DNA of 64,000 nt from Azoarcus sp. CIB (GTDB lineage Bacteria > Pseudomonadota > Gammaproteobacteria > Burkholderiales > Rhodocyclaceae): positions 3,720,001-3,784,000 of the forward strand of contig NZ_CP011072.1 in assembly GCF_001190925.1 (NCBI RefSeq), read 5' to 3'. Each line of letters opens with the position of its first letter. Within the stretch, counting starts at the first letter, position 1. Below, one piece after another: positions 7,552 to 18,910 of this stretch. A program made the position numbers and the translations under genes. Below the pieces are notes generated by a model. The model saw nothing but the letters and a program-made list of their open reading frames with translations, searched no databases and was not told the DNA's origin.

Positions 7552-9027
7552 ATGAGCTTCGCCGACCTCGGATTGAATCCCGAGTTGTTACGCGCTGTGG
7601 CCGATACCGGCTACACCACCCCTACCCCGATCCAGCAGCAGGCCATCCCTGTCGTGTTGTCCGGCCGCGACGTGATGGGCGGCGCCCAGACGGGCACCGG
7701 CAAGACCGCCGGCTTCACGCTGCCCTTGCTGCAGCGCCTTTCCCGCCACGCCAGCACCTCGACGAGCCCAGCGCGCCACCCGGTGCGCGCGTTGATCCTC
7801 GCGCCCACGCGCGAGTTGGCGATGCAGGTGTTCGAATCGGTAAAGACTTACAGCAAGTACGTCCCGCTGCGCAGCACCTGCATCTACGGCGGCGTCGACA
7901 TGAAGCCGCAGATCCAGGAACTGCGCAACGGCGTCGAGATCGTGGTCGCCACGCCCGGACGCCTGCTCGACCATGTGCAGCAGAAGACGATCATGCTGAA
8001 CCAGGTCGAGATGCTGGTGCTGGACGAGGCCGACCGCATGCTGGACATGGGCTTCATTCCCGACATCCGCCGCATCCTCGATCTGCTGCCGGCCTCGCGC
8101 CAGAGCCTGCTGTTCTCGGCGACCTTCTCGGACGAGATCAAGAAGCTCGCCGACCAGATGCTGAAGGAGCCGCAGCTGATCGAGGTCGCGCGCCGCAACA
8201 TGGTGTCCGAAACGATCACGCACCGCGTGCACCCCGTGTCGGCCGGCCTCAAGCGCAACCTGCTGGCACACATCCTGCGCCACGAACCGGACACCCAGGC
8301 GCTGGTGTTCGTCGCAACCAAGATCGAATGCGGACGCCTTGCGCACTTCCTCGAGCGCCACGGTATCGCTGCCGACGCGATCCATGGCGACAAGGGACAG
8401 GCGCAGCGCACCGACACGCTCGAGGCGTTCAAGTCGGGCAAGCTGCGGGTGCTGGTGGCGACCGACGTCGCCGCGCGCGGGCTGGACATCGACGACCTGC
8501 CTTCGGTGATCAACTTCGAGTTGCCGCACACTGCGGAAGATTACGTGCACCGCATCGGCCGCACGGGCCGAGCGGGCCGCCAGGGCCGCGCGGTGTCGCT
8601 GGTGTGCTCCGAGGAGAAGCATCACCTCGCCGAGATCGAGAAGCTGATCAAGCTGCAGATTCCGCAGGAAGCCGTACCGGGCTTCGAGCCCGAACCCGAC
8701 TTCCATGACGCCGGCGCGCGCGGCAGGGGTCGCCGCGGCCCGTCCGCGAAGACGTCCGATGCACCGCGCGAGCCGGCACCGCGCGAACCGGCACCGAGCG
8801 CCCGCAGCACGGCCCCCGCCCGAAACGCCGACACGCGGCGCCGCGGCAAGTCGACGATCGCCGCTGACGGTTTCGATTTCAGCAAGCCCTACGAGCCGAC
8901 CACTCCCGTCGCAGCGACCGCCGCAAGCCTGCAACCGGCAGAAGCCGCGACCGACAAGCACGGTGCGCCGCCACGCCGTCACGTACGCCCCATCGCGGTC
9001 CTGCTGGGCGGACTGGGACGCAAGTAA
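7552..9027 (+). CDS. rhlE: DEAD-box ATP-dependent RNA helicase RhlE, 491 aa
   Basis: A cytoplasmic RNA helicase that unwinds short duplexes in ribosome assembly and mRNA turnover. All motifs are in order: F with the Q motif (TPIQQQAIP), AQTGTGKT (Walker A), [21 protein letters not shown], and [11 protein letters not shown] in the second RecA lobe. The C-terminal 120 residues are low-complexity, rich in Arg/Ala/Pro with tandem [10 protein letters not shown], typical of RhlE tails that bind RNA. Both the start (F at residue 3 and the Q motif) and total length agree with beta-proteobacterial RhlE. Confidence 0.92.
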   Translation: MSFADLGLNPELLRAVADTGYTTPTPIQQQAIPVVLSGRDVMGGAQTGTGKTAGFTLPLLQRLSRHASTSTSPARHPVRALILAPTRELAMQVFESVKTYSKYVPLRSTCIYGGVDMKPQIQELRNGVEIVVATPGRLLDHVQQKTIMLNQVEMLVLDEADRMLDMGFIPDIRRILDLLPASRQSLLFSATFSDEIKKLADQMLKEPQLIEVARRNMVSETITHRVHPVSAGLKRNLLAHILRHEPDTQALVFVATKIECGRLAHFLERHGIAADAIHGDKGQAQRTDTLEAFKSGKLRVLVATDVAARGLDIDDLPSVINFELPHTAEDYVHRIGRTGRAGRQGRAVSLVCSEEKHHLAEIEKLIKLQIPQEAVPGFEPEPDFHDAGARGRGRRGPSAKTSDAPREPAPREPAPSARSTAPARNADTRRRGKSTIAADGFDFSKPYEPTTPVAATAASLQPAEAATDKHGAPPRRHVRPIAVLLGGLGRK

Positions 9028-9182
9028 GCCGCCCGGCAGGAGATTGCCGTCCGGCACGCGGCTGCGCGCAACGGACGGCAATCGGGTGGAATTGGGGGCG
9101 CCCTTGCCGCCTATTCGGCGCAATCGTTACGACACGTTCAAGTATTCTGGGGCCACGCCGAAACATCGCCCGAATACGTGGA

Positions 9183-11039
9183 ATGATCGACCCCATGAAC
9201 GCAGCCCGTCGCCCACAGGGTAACGAAAACCCAGAAGAGCCCTTCATCCCTGATTTCTCCGAAGGCGCGGAGACGGGGCTCTACCTTGCCCTCTTCGAGC
9301 TGATCGACGAGGGCCTGATCATCACGGGCGACGAGGTCGTGCTGGAAGCCAACAGCGCGGCCTGCCGCCTTCTCGAACGCGACTACCGGCAGATTGCCGG
9401 CAAGCCCCTCGCCGACCTCTTCCCTTCGGAGCGCGACTTTCTCGATGCACGCGCCCGCCTCTTCATCCAGGGCGAGATGCGCGGCAGCCTGCGCGTATCC
9501 TTGCCGGGCGAGCGGCACCGCGATCTGCGCTTCGTTGCCGCCGCGCGCATCCGGCCGGGTATCCACGCGCTGATCCTGAGCCCCGACGTCATTGCCGAGG
9601 CCTACGCAAGCAGCACATTCGACGAGACGCCGACGGTGGATGCCCTGTGGCCACGGCTTGCCGCGGCGCTCGAGCAGCCGGTCATCGTCATCGACGAGCG
9701 CGACCGCATCGCCGCTGCGAATGCGGCGGCCCTCGGCGCGCTGGGGCTCACGCGCGGCAACCTGGTCGGGCAGGCGATCGACGACTGTCTCGACATCGAC
9801 TGGCCGGCGACGGACGCCGCCCAGGTCGCACGCCTGAAAGTGCCGGGACGTGCCGGCGAATTCGCCGCACGCGTACTCGCCGGACCGAAGCCGGACTGGC
9901 GTCTGCTGATCCTGCCGCCGGCACCGCACGGCACGGCAACGGACAATCCCGCGTCAGCGGCCGGCGAGAACGTGCTGGAGCGAATGTTCGTCGACAGCCC
10001 CTTGCCGACGATGCTGTGCGAGGGGCCGCAGCTGCGCATCCTTGCCGCAAACGCGGCCGCGGCACGGGTGTATGGCTATTCGCGCGAAACCCTGAGCACG
10101 ATGGAGATCAGCGCCCTGCGCGCGACACCGGGCGACGGCCGGCACGCCGCCGAACCGGGCATCTGGCAGCACCGGCGCAGCGACGGCAGCACTTTCGACG
10201 TCGATGTGGTCACGTATGCGCTGGACTCGGCCGCCCATCCCGGCCTCTCGGTGTTGATGCACGATCTGCCCGAAACGCCCCTGCTGGCCTTCGAGACGCG
10301 CTTGCGCCAAGCCGTCGATCTCGGTCAGTTCGACGTCCATTTCCAGCCGCTGGTCGACGTCCGCGACGGCGGCGTGCATGCCGGCGAAGCCTTGCTGCGC
10401 TGGCATCACCCTGAACTCGGGCTGATCCCCTTCCAGCGTTTCGCCGGAGTCGCCCGCGATTCGGGGCAACTCGTGCGCATGGGCGACTGGGTGCTGCATG
10501 CAGCCTGCACGGCCGCAGCGGCATGGCCGCGGCACGAAGGCCGCCTCGTGCGCGTCGTCGTGAACGTGGCACTCGAGCAGCTGCTGCACGGCAACCTCGC
10601 GGAACGCGTACATCACGCACTCAGCGCGTCGGGCCTCGACCCCGCGCGGTTGGAGCTGGATCTCGACGAGCGCGTGCTGAACGACGAGCACACCCGCCTG
10701 ATCGGAATGCTGCAGACGATCGCAGAAAGGGGGGTACGGCTGGCGGTCGACGATTACGGCCGCGGCCTGTCGTCGATTCCCCGGCTCAAGCGCTATCCGC
10801 TGCACGCCCTGAAACTCGACCCCCTGCTGGTGCGCGAGGTCGGAATTCGCGAGGACAGCGAGGCCATCGTCGAGGCGATCACCGGCATGGCCGGAGTGCT
10901 CGGCCTGGAGGTGCTCGCGCGCGGGGTCGAGACGGAAGCGCAGGAAGCCTTCTTGTCCGCCCTCGGATGCCGGCTGCAGCAGGGGCCACTCTTCGGTCAG
11001 CCGATGACTACCGAAGCCTTCCGCAGCTTTCTCGCCTAG
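9183..11039 (+). CDS. PAS-PAS-PAS-EAL signalling protein, 618 aa
   Basis: A soluble cyclic-di-GMP signalling protein without transmembrane segments. Three PAS-like modules span roughly residues 25-135, 150-245 and 260-370, followed by an EAL domain from about 375. The EAL domain keeps GEALLRW, an Asn in VVVNVA, DDYG, KLD and QQGPLFGQP. The segment that normally reads AEGVET is ARGVET, so one Glu often counted among the catalytic set is Arg. It could be a weak phosphodiesterase or a c-di-GMP sensor. No GGDEF domain is present. A second ATG 12 bases downstream is a possible start. Confidence 0.85.
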   Translation: MIDPMNAARRPQGNENPEEPFIPDFSEGAETGLYLALFELIDEGLIITGDEVVLEANSAACRLLERDYRQIAGKPLADLFPSERDFLDARARLFIQGEMRGSLRVSLPGERHRDLRFVAAARIRPGIHALILSPDVIAEAYASSTFDETPTVDALWPRLAAALEQPVIVIDERDRIAAANAAALGALGLTRGNLVGQAIDDCLDIDWPATDAAQVARLKVPGRAGEFAARVLAGPKPDWRLLILPPAPHGTATDNPASAAGENVLERMFVDSPLPTMLCEGPQLRILAANAAAARVYGYSRETLSTMEISALRATPGDGRHAAEPGIWQHRRSDGSTFDVDVVTYALDSAAHPGLSVLMHDLPETPLLAFETRLRQAVDLGQFDVHFQPLVDVRDGGVHAGEALLRWHHPELGLIPFQRFAGVARDSGQLVRMGDWVLHAACTAAAAWPRHEGRLVRVVVNVALEQLLHGNLAERVHHALSASGLDPARLELDLDERVLNDEHTRLIGMLQTIAERGVRLAVDDYGRGLSSIPRLKRYPLHALKLDPLLVREVGIREDSEAIVEAITGMAGVLGLEVLARGVETEAQEAFLSALGCRLQQGPLFGQPMTTEAFRSFLA

Positions 11040-11046
11040 CGGCGGA

Positions 11047-11379
11047 TCAGTAAGCGAGCAGCGTCCGGCAGGTTTCGGCGCGGCCGGTGATGCGGCTGAA
11101 GCTTGCGAGCTGCGCCTTCACGAAATCGTCCGGCACGCGGTCGTCGGCGCAATAGTCGCGCAGTTGCAGCGCATGAGCGAGGTTCTGGAGATCGCGCTGC
11201 GTGCGCGACAACGCGGGATAGCGGTAGCCGGTGGTATCGCGGAAGGAGCGATCCGGTTTGGGTGTTTCAGGCGCTGCAGCAGGGGCGGACGGCGCGTCCG
11301 CTTTCGCGGGCACGGTCTGCGCCGGCAGGGCCGCAGGGAACAGCAGGGTCAAACTCGCAAACAGGGCTCGCAGCAGCAT
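11047..11379 (-). CDS. Small secreted protein of unknown function, 110 aa
   Basis: No family recognised. The protein starts with a clear Sec signal peptide (MLLRALFASLTLLFPAALPAQ), then a Pro/Ala-rich linker and a helical C-terminal domain of about 60 residues with two Cys (in LRDYCADDR and ETCRTLLAY) that could form a disulfide in the periplasm. The ATG is preferred over an upstream GTG because GAGGA precedes it by 8 bases and the signal peptide then starts correctly. It converges on the PAS-EAL gene, with 7 bases between the stops. Confidence 0.65.
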   Translation of the reverse strand: MLLRALFASLTLLFPAALPAQTVPAKADAPSAPAAAPETPKPDRSFRDTTGYRYPALSRTQRDLQNLAHALQLRDYCADDRVPDDFVKAQLASFSRITGRAETCRTLLAY

Positions 11380-11487
11380 CGGCCAGTCCTCGCCAATCAC
11401 CGGTTCCCGATATTACGGCACGACCCGCCGCAGACTGAAGCGACCTGCAGCCCCTTGCGGGCGCCGCAGGCCGCGTCCGGACGACGC

Positions 11488-12857
<1,370 letters not shown>

Positions 12858-12861
<4 letters not shown>

Positions 12862-13154
12862 TGCGCACCTCCCGACTTCGACTTGAACATTGCGAGCATG
12901 CGCTCGGTCACGACATAGCCGCCGGCGGCGTTGGCCGCACCGAGGAACACCGCAACGAAGCCGATGGCCAGCTGTGCCGGGTCTGCCGGATCGGCATGGC
13001 CGAGCACGACCATCGCGCCCACGAGCACGACGCCATGCACGAAGTTCGACCCCGACATCAGCGGGGTATGCAGGATCACCGGCACGCGCGAGATCACCTC
13101 GTATCCGGTGAATGCGGCCAGCATGAATATATACAGCGCGGTAATGCCTTCCAC
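12858..13154 (-). CDS. pntAB: NAD(P) transhydrogenase subunit alpha 2 (membrane part), 98 aa
   Basis: A small membrane subunit with three to four helices that corresponds to the C-terminal membrane part of the fused E. coli PntA. Split alpha subunits are common in alpha- and betaproteobacteria. The GTG start is chosen because AAGGAGG lies 8 bases before it; the longer TTG-initiated frame would place that site inside the coding sequence. It starts 13 bases after the pntAA stop. Confidence 0.92.
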
Positions 13155-13167
13155 TTTGCGTCCTCCC

Positions 13168-14292
13168 TTACAGTCCAAGAACCTGCCTGACGCCCGCGTG
13201 CCGCAGCTCGCCCGCGTGGGTGAGGCAGCAGCCGGCCATCACTTCGTCCTCCCAGTCGAGCGCGAGCTCGCCGTCCTTGATGAAGGGGGAGATGAAGTTG
13301 AAGAGGTTCTTGGCGTACATCTCGGACGCATGCACCGGCATGCGGCTGGCGATATGGATGGGGCCGATGACGAGCACGTCGTTGATCCACGTCTTCTCGC
13401 CGGCGACGGTGCCCTCGACGTTGCCGCCGGAGTCGGCCGCCATGTCGACGACGACCGCGCCCGGCTTCATGCGCGCGACCATGTCGGCGGTGATGATCTT
13501 GGGCGCCTTCCTGCCGGGAATCGCCGCCGTGGTGATCAGCGCGTCGCACTGCGCGACGGCCTTTGCGAGGCGTTCGGCCTGCTTGGCCTTCTCCTCGTCG
13601 GTGAGCTCACGTGCGTAGCCGCCGGTACCGGCCGCGGACACGCCGGTGTCGACGAACTTCGCGCCCAGCGACTCGATCTGCTCGCGCGTCTCGGGACGCA
13701 CGTCATAGGCCTCGACCATGGCGCCGATGCGGCGCGCGGTGGCGATCGCCTGCAGGCCCGCAACGCCGGCACCGATCACGAGCACCTTGGCCGGGCGGAT
13801 GGTGCCGGCTGCATAGGTGAGCATGGGGAAGAACTTCGGGCTGTGGTCGGCGGCAATCAGCGCGCACTCGTAGCCCGCGACGGCGGCCTGACTGGAGAGC
13901 GCGTCCATGCTCTGCGAGCGGGAGATCCGCGGCAGGAGCTCCAGCGCGAAGCTGGTGATCTGCTTTTCCATCAGCTGCTGCGCGCGCTCGACGCTGAACC
14001 AGGGCTGCAACATGCCCAGCAGTACGGCGCCCGGCTTCATGGCAGCGATCAGTTCGGCCGACGGGGGCTGCACGCACAGCACGGCGTCGGCCGCGGCGCA
14101 CAACTCGACGCCGCTCGATGCGAACTGCACATCAGCGAACATGTCGTCGCGCAGATGCGCGGGCACGCCCGCGCCGGTCTGAATCACGACCTTGGCGCCG
14201 AGGCCAAGGTATCTCTTCACTACATCGGGAACGACCGACAAACGTCGCTCCCCGGCCATCGCTTCCGCTGGCACTCCGATCAACAGAGCCAT
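13168..14292 (-). CDS. pntAA: NAD(P) transhydrogenase subunit alpha 1 (NAD-binding), 374 aa
   Basis: The soluble dI domain that binds NAD(H). It starts MALLIGVPAEAMAGERRLSVVPD, a typical AlaDH/PNT N-terminus, and carries the dinucleotide loop GAGVAGLQAIATARRIGA near residue 175 and AIPGRKAP further on. The ATG has GGGAGGA 7 bases upstream. The long open frame before it is a GC artefact. First gene of the pnt operon and divergent from corA; the 270-base gap between them has a small hairpin (GCAAATC-CTTGC-GATTTGC) and a GATAAT -10-like site facing corA. Confidence 0.94.
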   Translation of the reverse strand: MALLIGVPAEAMAGERRLSVVPDVVKRYLGLGAKVVIQTGAGVPAHLRDDMFADVQFASSGVELCAAADAVLCVQPPSAELIAAMKPGAVLLGMLQPWFSVERAQQLMEKQITSFALELLPRISRSQSMDALSSQAAVAGYECALIAADHSPKFFPMLTYAAGTIRPAKVLVIGAGVAGLQAIATARRIGAMVEAYDVRPETREQIESLGAKFVDTGVSAAGTGGYARELTDEEKAKQAERLAKAVAQCDALITTAAIPGRKAPKIITADMVARMKPGAVVVDMAADSGGNVEGTVAGEKTWINDVLVIGPIHIASRMPVHASEMYAKNLFNFISPFIKDGELALDWEDEVMAGCCLTHAGELRHAGVRQVLGL

Positions 14293-14563
14293 TGGCTGTC
14301 CTCCCAGACTGGGTTGGTAAAGGTATACGCTTGCGCGGGCCAACTCCGACGGCGGACATAGCAACACTGCGGCCGACCGCTCCGCAGCGCAATTTCCGTT
14401 TTCGACTCTCCGATGATCCGCGACTGAAACTGCAGGTGCTGGCGCCATCACCTGTTCTATTGTTTCGATGCAACCTGCAAATCCTTGCGATTTGCGGGGG
14501 GCGCCTGACGGATAATACCGATTGCCCATTTCGGCGCAACCTGTCCCTGCAAGAAAATTCCCG

Positions 14564-15661
14564 ATGAAGACGTCACGCAACGGCACCCGGCGAAGGAAAA
14601 CAAAGGTCATCACCACGGCGAAGGCCGGTCTCCCGCCCGGTTCGCTGGTCCACGTGGGCGCAGTGAAGACCGATCGCCCCGAGATCACGCTGATCGCCTA
14701 CGACGAAAACGGAATCGAGGAGAGGCGCTTCGCGAGCGTCGACGAATCGCGCGAATACAAGCCGGCACACGGGAGTCTGTGGCTCAACGTGCACGGCCTG
14801 CAGAATGCCGAGATCCTCGGCGAGATCGGGCGGCGCTTCCATCTGCATCCGCTGGTGCTCGAAGATATCCTGAACACGCACCAGCGACCGAAGATCGAGG
14901 ACTATGGCAGCTACCTGTTTTGCGTCCTGCGCGTGTTCGAGTACGACCCGGCGTCGCGCACGCTCGGTTCAGACCAGATCAGCGTGGTTCTGGGGGAAAA
15001 CTTCGTCCTGACCTTCCAGGAACGGCGCACGGGTATCTTCGAACCGATTCGCGAGCGCCTGCGCGCTCCGCTGGCGCCCGTGCTGAAACGCGGCACGGAT
15101 TACCTCGCTTACACCCTGCTCGACGCGGTCATCGACCGATATTTCATCGTCGTCGACCAGCTCGGCGACACGGCCGAACAGCTCGAGGACGACGCACTCG
15201 CCAGCCCCACCCCGGAACTCCTGCGCACGATCAATCAGGTCAAGCACGACACCCAGCTGCTGCGCCGGGCGATCTGGCCGCTGCGCGAGGTACTGAACAG
15301 CCTGCTACGTGGAGAAAGCGCCTTCTTCCAGCAGGAAACCCGCCTCTACCTGCGCGATGTCTACGACCACACCGTCCATGTGATCGAGACGCTGGATGCA
15401 GTGCGCGAGCTGCTCGGCGACCTGATGGACATCTATCTGTCGGCCATCAGCAACCGGCTGAACGTCGAAGTACGCATCCTCACGGTGCTGACGACGCTGT
15501 TCCTGCCGGCTACGCTCATTAGCGGCATCTTCGGCATGAACTTCGAACGGATGCCCCTGATCGCGGACGGACAGGGCTTCTACGTCGCGCTGGCGATTAT
15601 GGCCGGGGTCGCTGCCGCGATGGCCGCGGCGTTCTGGCGGCGCAACTGGCTCAGGCTATGA
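14564..15661 (+). CDS. corA: Magnesium/cobalt transport protein CorA family, 365 aa
   Basis: A pentameric inner-membrane divalent cation channel. A long cytoplasmic N-terminal domain (residues 1-300) is followed by two membrane helices separated by the signature loop, FGMNFERMPLI, matching the GMN selectivity motif. The second helix ends in a basic tail (WRRNWLRL). The ATG is preferred to an upstream TTG, which would add 14 non-conserved residues. The last 6 bases overlap the convergent phosphatase gene. Substrate could be Mg2+, Co2+ or Zn2+ (ZntB relatives share the fold). Confidence 0.88.
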   Translation: MKTSRNGTRRRKTKVITTAKAGLPPGSLVHVGAVKTDRPEITLIAYDENGIEERRFASVDESREYKPAHGSLWLNVHGLQNAEILGEIGRRFHLHPLVLEDILNTHQRPKIEDYGSYLFCVLRVFEYDPASRTLGSDQISVVLGENFVLTFQERRTGIFEPIRERLRAPLAPVLKRGTDYLAYTLLDAVIDRYFIVVDQLGDTAEQLEDDALASPTPELLRTINQVKHDTQLLRRAIWPLREVLNSLLRGESAFFQQETRLYLRDVYDHTVHVIETLDAVRELLGDLMDIYLSAISNRLNVEVRILTVLTTLFLPATLISGIFGMNFERMPLIADGQGFYVALAIMAGVAAAMAAAFWRRNWLRL

Positions 15662-16411
15662 GGCGGGGGCCTCGACGAGCTTGATCAGGGCCAGGGAGAT
15701 GTTGTCGCCCGAACCCGCCCCGCGCTTGCGCGCCCGCTCGACAAGCACCTCGGCGGCATCGCGGGCGCGGCGCGAGCACACCTCCGCGGCAATCTCCGCA
15801 TCCGAGAGCAGACCCCAAAGTCCGTCCGAACACAGGAGAAAACTGTCGCCGGCCTGCGGCCGGACCGCCTGCCCGAGGGCCACCTCGGGAGGCCTTTCGC
15901 TTCCCAGGCAGGACAACAGGACATTGCGCCGGGGGTGAATGCGGGCTCCGGCGTCGTTGAGCTGGCCCTTGCGCTGCAGGTCGCCGACGATGGAATGGTC
16001 CTCGCTGCGGGCGATCAGGCAATTATCACGAAAGTGATACAAACGAGAATCTCCGCAATGCGCCCAGCGTATCTCGCCGGGTTGCAGCACGAATACCACC
16101 GCGGTGCTGTGAGGCTCCTTCTCGCTCGTCAGACGCGTGAGGCGGATGATCAGGTGAGCCTCGCTGACGATGGTGTTCAGCAGGCTCCCGGCATCCTCCG
16201 AGCGCGGCGAATAATCATCGAAGTTCTGTCGTGCCTTGAGCAGCACCTGTTCTGCCGCCATGGCACCACCGGTATGCCCGCCCATCCCGTCGGCAAGTAC
16301 CGCCATGAGCATCCCGGGCTGGCGCGGGTGCGCGAACACACCCACCCGGTCCTGCTGTTCGCGCCGATCTCCGATGTGGCTCGCAACGCAGGTTTCTACT
16401 GTGATTGGCAT
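15656..16411 (-). CDS. PP2C-family serine/threonine phosphatase, 251 aa
   Basis: A soluble metal-dependent protein phosphatase (Stp1/PrpC type). Motifs in order: GDRREQQDR, LADGMGGHTGG with metal-ligand Asp, HCGDSRLY, LLCSDGLWGLL and GSGDNIS. Length matches the minimal bacterial PP2C. No Hanks-type kinase, FHA protein or type VI secretion gene is nearby, so the partner kinase is elsewhere. The ATG is used; a TTG three codons upstream is possible. It overlaps corA tail to tail by 6 bases. Confidence 0.88.
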   Translation of the reverse strand: MPITVETCVASHIGDRREQQDRVGVFAHPRQPGMLMAVLADGMGGHTGGAMAAEQVLLKARQNFDDYSPRSEDAGSLLNTIVSEAHLIIRLTRLTSEKEPHSTAVVFVLQPGEIRWAHCGDSRLYHFRDNCLIARSEDHSIVGDLQRKGQLNDAGARIHPRRNVLLSCLGSERPPEVALGQAVRPQAGDSFLLCSDGLWGLLSDAEIAAEVCSRRARDAAEVLVERARKRGAGSGDNISLALIKLVEAPAS

Positions 16412-16589
16412 GGGCGACAAGGCTCGTTCTTTTTCGCCGATATTACAATGCCTACCTATTTGGCGGTAGGTCGTGCGCCACCGCCCTGCACGCCCTCGTG
16501 ACGAGGATCACACCCCGGAAGGAACACCGGGGCTCCATCCCCGTCGAATCTGCCTGCGGCGCACCCCAGGCGAGATGCGCCACAGACGC

Positions 16590-17834
16590 TCAGAGCGGGA
16601 AGCCGTTGAGCCGGCTATCGACCAGCTCGACCCAGTGCCGTACGGGTGTCGAGGTACCGGCCTGAAGGTGGGTCATGCAACCGATGTTGGCCGAAGCGAT
16701 CATCGTCGCCCCGCCTTCGCCCAGCGCCGCTAGCTTGTTCGCACGCAGCTGCTTGGAGAGCTCAGGCTGCAGCAGCGAGTAGGTGCCCGCCGAACCGCAG
16801 CACAGGTGCCCGTCACGCACCGGCGTGAGCGTGAAGCCGGCCGTCGTCAGCAGGCTCTCTACAACGCCACGGATCTGCTGGCCGTGCTGCAGCGTACACG
16901 GCGACTGGAAGGCCACTGCGACGGCTTCGCCGCGCCGCGTCTCGAGCAGCTCCTGCAGCTTCTCGCCCTCGGCCGCGACGATCTCGCTGACGTCGCGCGT
17001 CATGGCGGAAATGCGGGCTGCCTTCTCCGCATAGGCCGCGTCCTGCGCCAGCAGGTGCCCATAGTCCTTGACCTGCACGCCACAGCCCGAGGCCGTCATC
17101 ACAATCGCCTCGACCTCACCACGCTCCACCGCCGGCCACCACGCATCGATATTGCGCCGCGCGTCGTCGCGCCCGCCTTCCTGGTCGTTGAGGTGGAAGC
17201 GCACGGCGCCGCAGCAACCGGCGCCCGGCTGTTCGACGAGCGAGATGCCGACGGCGTCGAGCACGCGCGCCGTTGCGGCATTGATCGACGGAGCCATCGC
17301 GGGCTGAGCGCAGCCGGCCAACGCGATCATGCGCCGGGCATGGCGCGGCTTCGGCCACGGGCCGCCGGGACGCACGTCGGGAATCTTCTCCTTCAGCGCC
17401 TCGGGCAGCAATCCGCGCACCGCGCGACCGGCCTTCATCGCGACACCGAACACGTCGGCACGCGGCACGAACTCGCGCAGCGCCCAGCGCTTGACCGCCT
17501 CCGCGCCGCTTCGCGGCACACGCTGCTCGACGATATGGCGACCGATGTCCGCAAGACGGCTGTACTGCACGCCCGACGGACAGGTCGACTCGCAGGAGCG
17601 GCAGGTCAGGCAGCGGTCGAGGTGCAAGCGCGTCTTCTCGGTGACGTCGTGACCTTCGAGCAACTGCTTGATCAGGTAGATGCGCCCGCGCGGCCCGTCG
17701 AGCTCGTCACCGAGGAGCTGGTAGGTCGGACAAGTCGCGGTGCAGAAACCGCAATGCACGCAGGAGCGCAGGATCGCCTCGGCCTCGCGCCCTTCCGGCG
17801 TGTCCTTGATGAAATCGGCTAGTTGGGTCTGCAT
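16590..17834 (-). CDS. glcF: Glycolate oxidase iron-sulfur subunit, 414 aa
   Basis: GlcF passes electrons from the FAD subunits of glycolate dehydrogenase to the membrane. Two 4Fe-4S clusters are bound by CVHCGFCTATCP (about residue 25) and CLTCRSCESTCP (about residue 77). Two CCG-type domains follow, with GAGCCGAVRFH and HLCCGSAGTYS. The ATG begins right after glcE (gap of two bases). Length agrees with E. coli GlcF (407 aa). Confidence 0.94.
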   Translation of the reverse strand: MQTQLADFIKDTPEGREAEAILRSCVHCGFCTATCPTYQLLGDELDGPRGRIYLIKQLLEGHDVTEKTRLHLDRCLTCRSCESTCPSGVQYSRLADIGRHIVEQRVPRSGAEAVKRWALREFVPRADVFGVAMKAGRAVRGLLPEALKEKIPDVRPGGPWPKPRHARRMIALAGCAQPAMAPSINAATARVLDAVGISLVEQPGAGCCGAVRFHLNDQEGGRDDARRNIDAWWPAVERGEVEAIVMTASGCGVQVKDYGHLLAQDAAYAEKAARISAMTRDVSEIVAAEGEKLQELLETRRGEAVAVAFQSPCTLQHGQQIRGVVESLLTTAGFTLTPVRDGHLCCGSAGTYSLLQPELSKQLRANKLAALGEGGATMIASANIGCMTHLQAGTSTPVRHWVELVDSRLNGFPL

Positions 17835-17836
17835 GT

Positions 17837-18910
17837 TCAGATTCCGTCGTAGAGGCGGCCGGGGTTGAAGATCCCGGCCGGATCGAAGGCCTGCTTGAGG
17901 CGTCGCTGGATCGCCATCACCGGAGCAGGGAGCGGCTGGAAGACGTCGCCCGCACGGTCCGCCCCGCGGAAGGCCGTGGCGTGGCCGCCCAGTGCGGTGA
18001 CACGCTCGCGGATCACAGCCGCGGGCGCATCCGAACGCAGCCAGCGCAGCGCGCCGCCCCACTCGATCAGCTGCTTGCCGGAAAGCTTCAACGGCGCGGC
18101 CGAACTCGGCAGCGACAGGCGCCACAGGACCTCGCCCGGCGCGGCGTCGGCGAAGAAATCGTCCGTCTGTTCGCGAATCCCCTGCCACAGGGCGTTGGCG
18201 GCATCGTCCGCCAGCACGTCGCCGCCCAGCTTGCGCTCGGCCGCACGCACCGCCGCCTCGGCGCCCGACAGGCGCAGGTGCACCGCACCATCCGCCCAGT
18301 TCGAGGCCGAAACCGGCAACGGCTGGCCACCCCAGTCATTGAGGCGATCGATCGCCTCCTTCTCGCCGATCGCGAAGCGCAAGGTGGTCTCCGCAACGGG
18401 ACGCGGCAGCACCTTCAGCGACACGTCGAGGATGACGCCCAGCGTCCCGAGGCTGCCGGCGATGGCGCGCGACACGTCGTAGCCGGCGACGTTCTTCATC
18501 ACCTGGCCGCCGAAGGAGAGCACCTCACCGCGTCCGTCGAGGATGCGCACGCCGAGAACGAAGTCGCGCAGCGCCCCGGCCGTCGCACGCCGCGGGCCGG
18601 ACAACCCGGCCGCCACACACCCGCCGACTGTCGCACCGACGCCGAAATGCGGCGGCTCGAACGCGAGCATCTGTCCGCTGCCGGCGACCAGAGCCTCGAG
18701 TTCCGCCAGCGGTGTGCCCGCCCGCACGGTCACGACCAGCTCGGTCGGCTCGTAGCTGACGACGCCCGCATGACCGCGGGTATCGAATACCTCGCCGACC
18801 GGGGTACGTCCGTAGAAGTCCTTCGTCCCGCCTCCGCGCACCTGCAGCGCCGTTCCCGCCGCGGCGGCCGCACACACCCGCTCGCGCCACTGTTCAGTCA
18901 AATCGCTCAT
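17837..18910 (-). CDS. glcE: Glycolate oxidase FAD-binding subunit GlcE, 357 aa
   Basis: The second flavoprotein subunit of glycolate dehydrogenase (PCMH-type FAD fold). Visible blocks include VRGGGTKDFYG, FEPPHFG, ATVGGCVAAGLSGPRRATAGALRDFVLG and GGQVMKNVAGYD, the standard order for GlcE. The ATG overlaps the stop of the small upstream gene by 4 bases (ATGA). The frame is open far upstream, but the start is set by this overlap and by similarity. Confidence 0.94.
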   Translation of the reverse strand: MSDLTEQWRERVCAAAAAGTALQVRGGGTKDFYGRTPVGEVFDTRGHAGVVSYEPTELVVTVRAGTPLAELEALVAGSGQMLAFEPPHFGVGATVGGCVAAGLSGPRRATAGALRDFVLGVRILDGRGEVLSFGGQVMKNVAGYDVSRAIAGSLGTLGVILDVSLKVLPRPVAETTLRFAIGEKEAIDRLNDWGGQPLPVSASNWADGAVHLRLSGAEAAVRAAERKLGGDVLADDAANALWQGIREQTDDFFADAAPGEVLWRLSLPSSAAPLKLSGKQLIEWGGALRWLRSDAPAAVIRERVTALGGHATAFRGADRAGDVFQPLPAPVMAIQRRLKQAFDPAGIFNPGRLYDGI

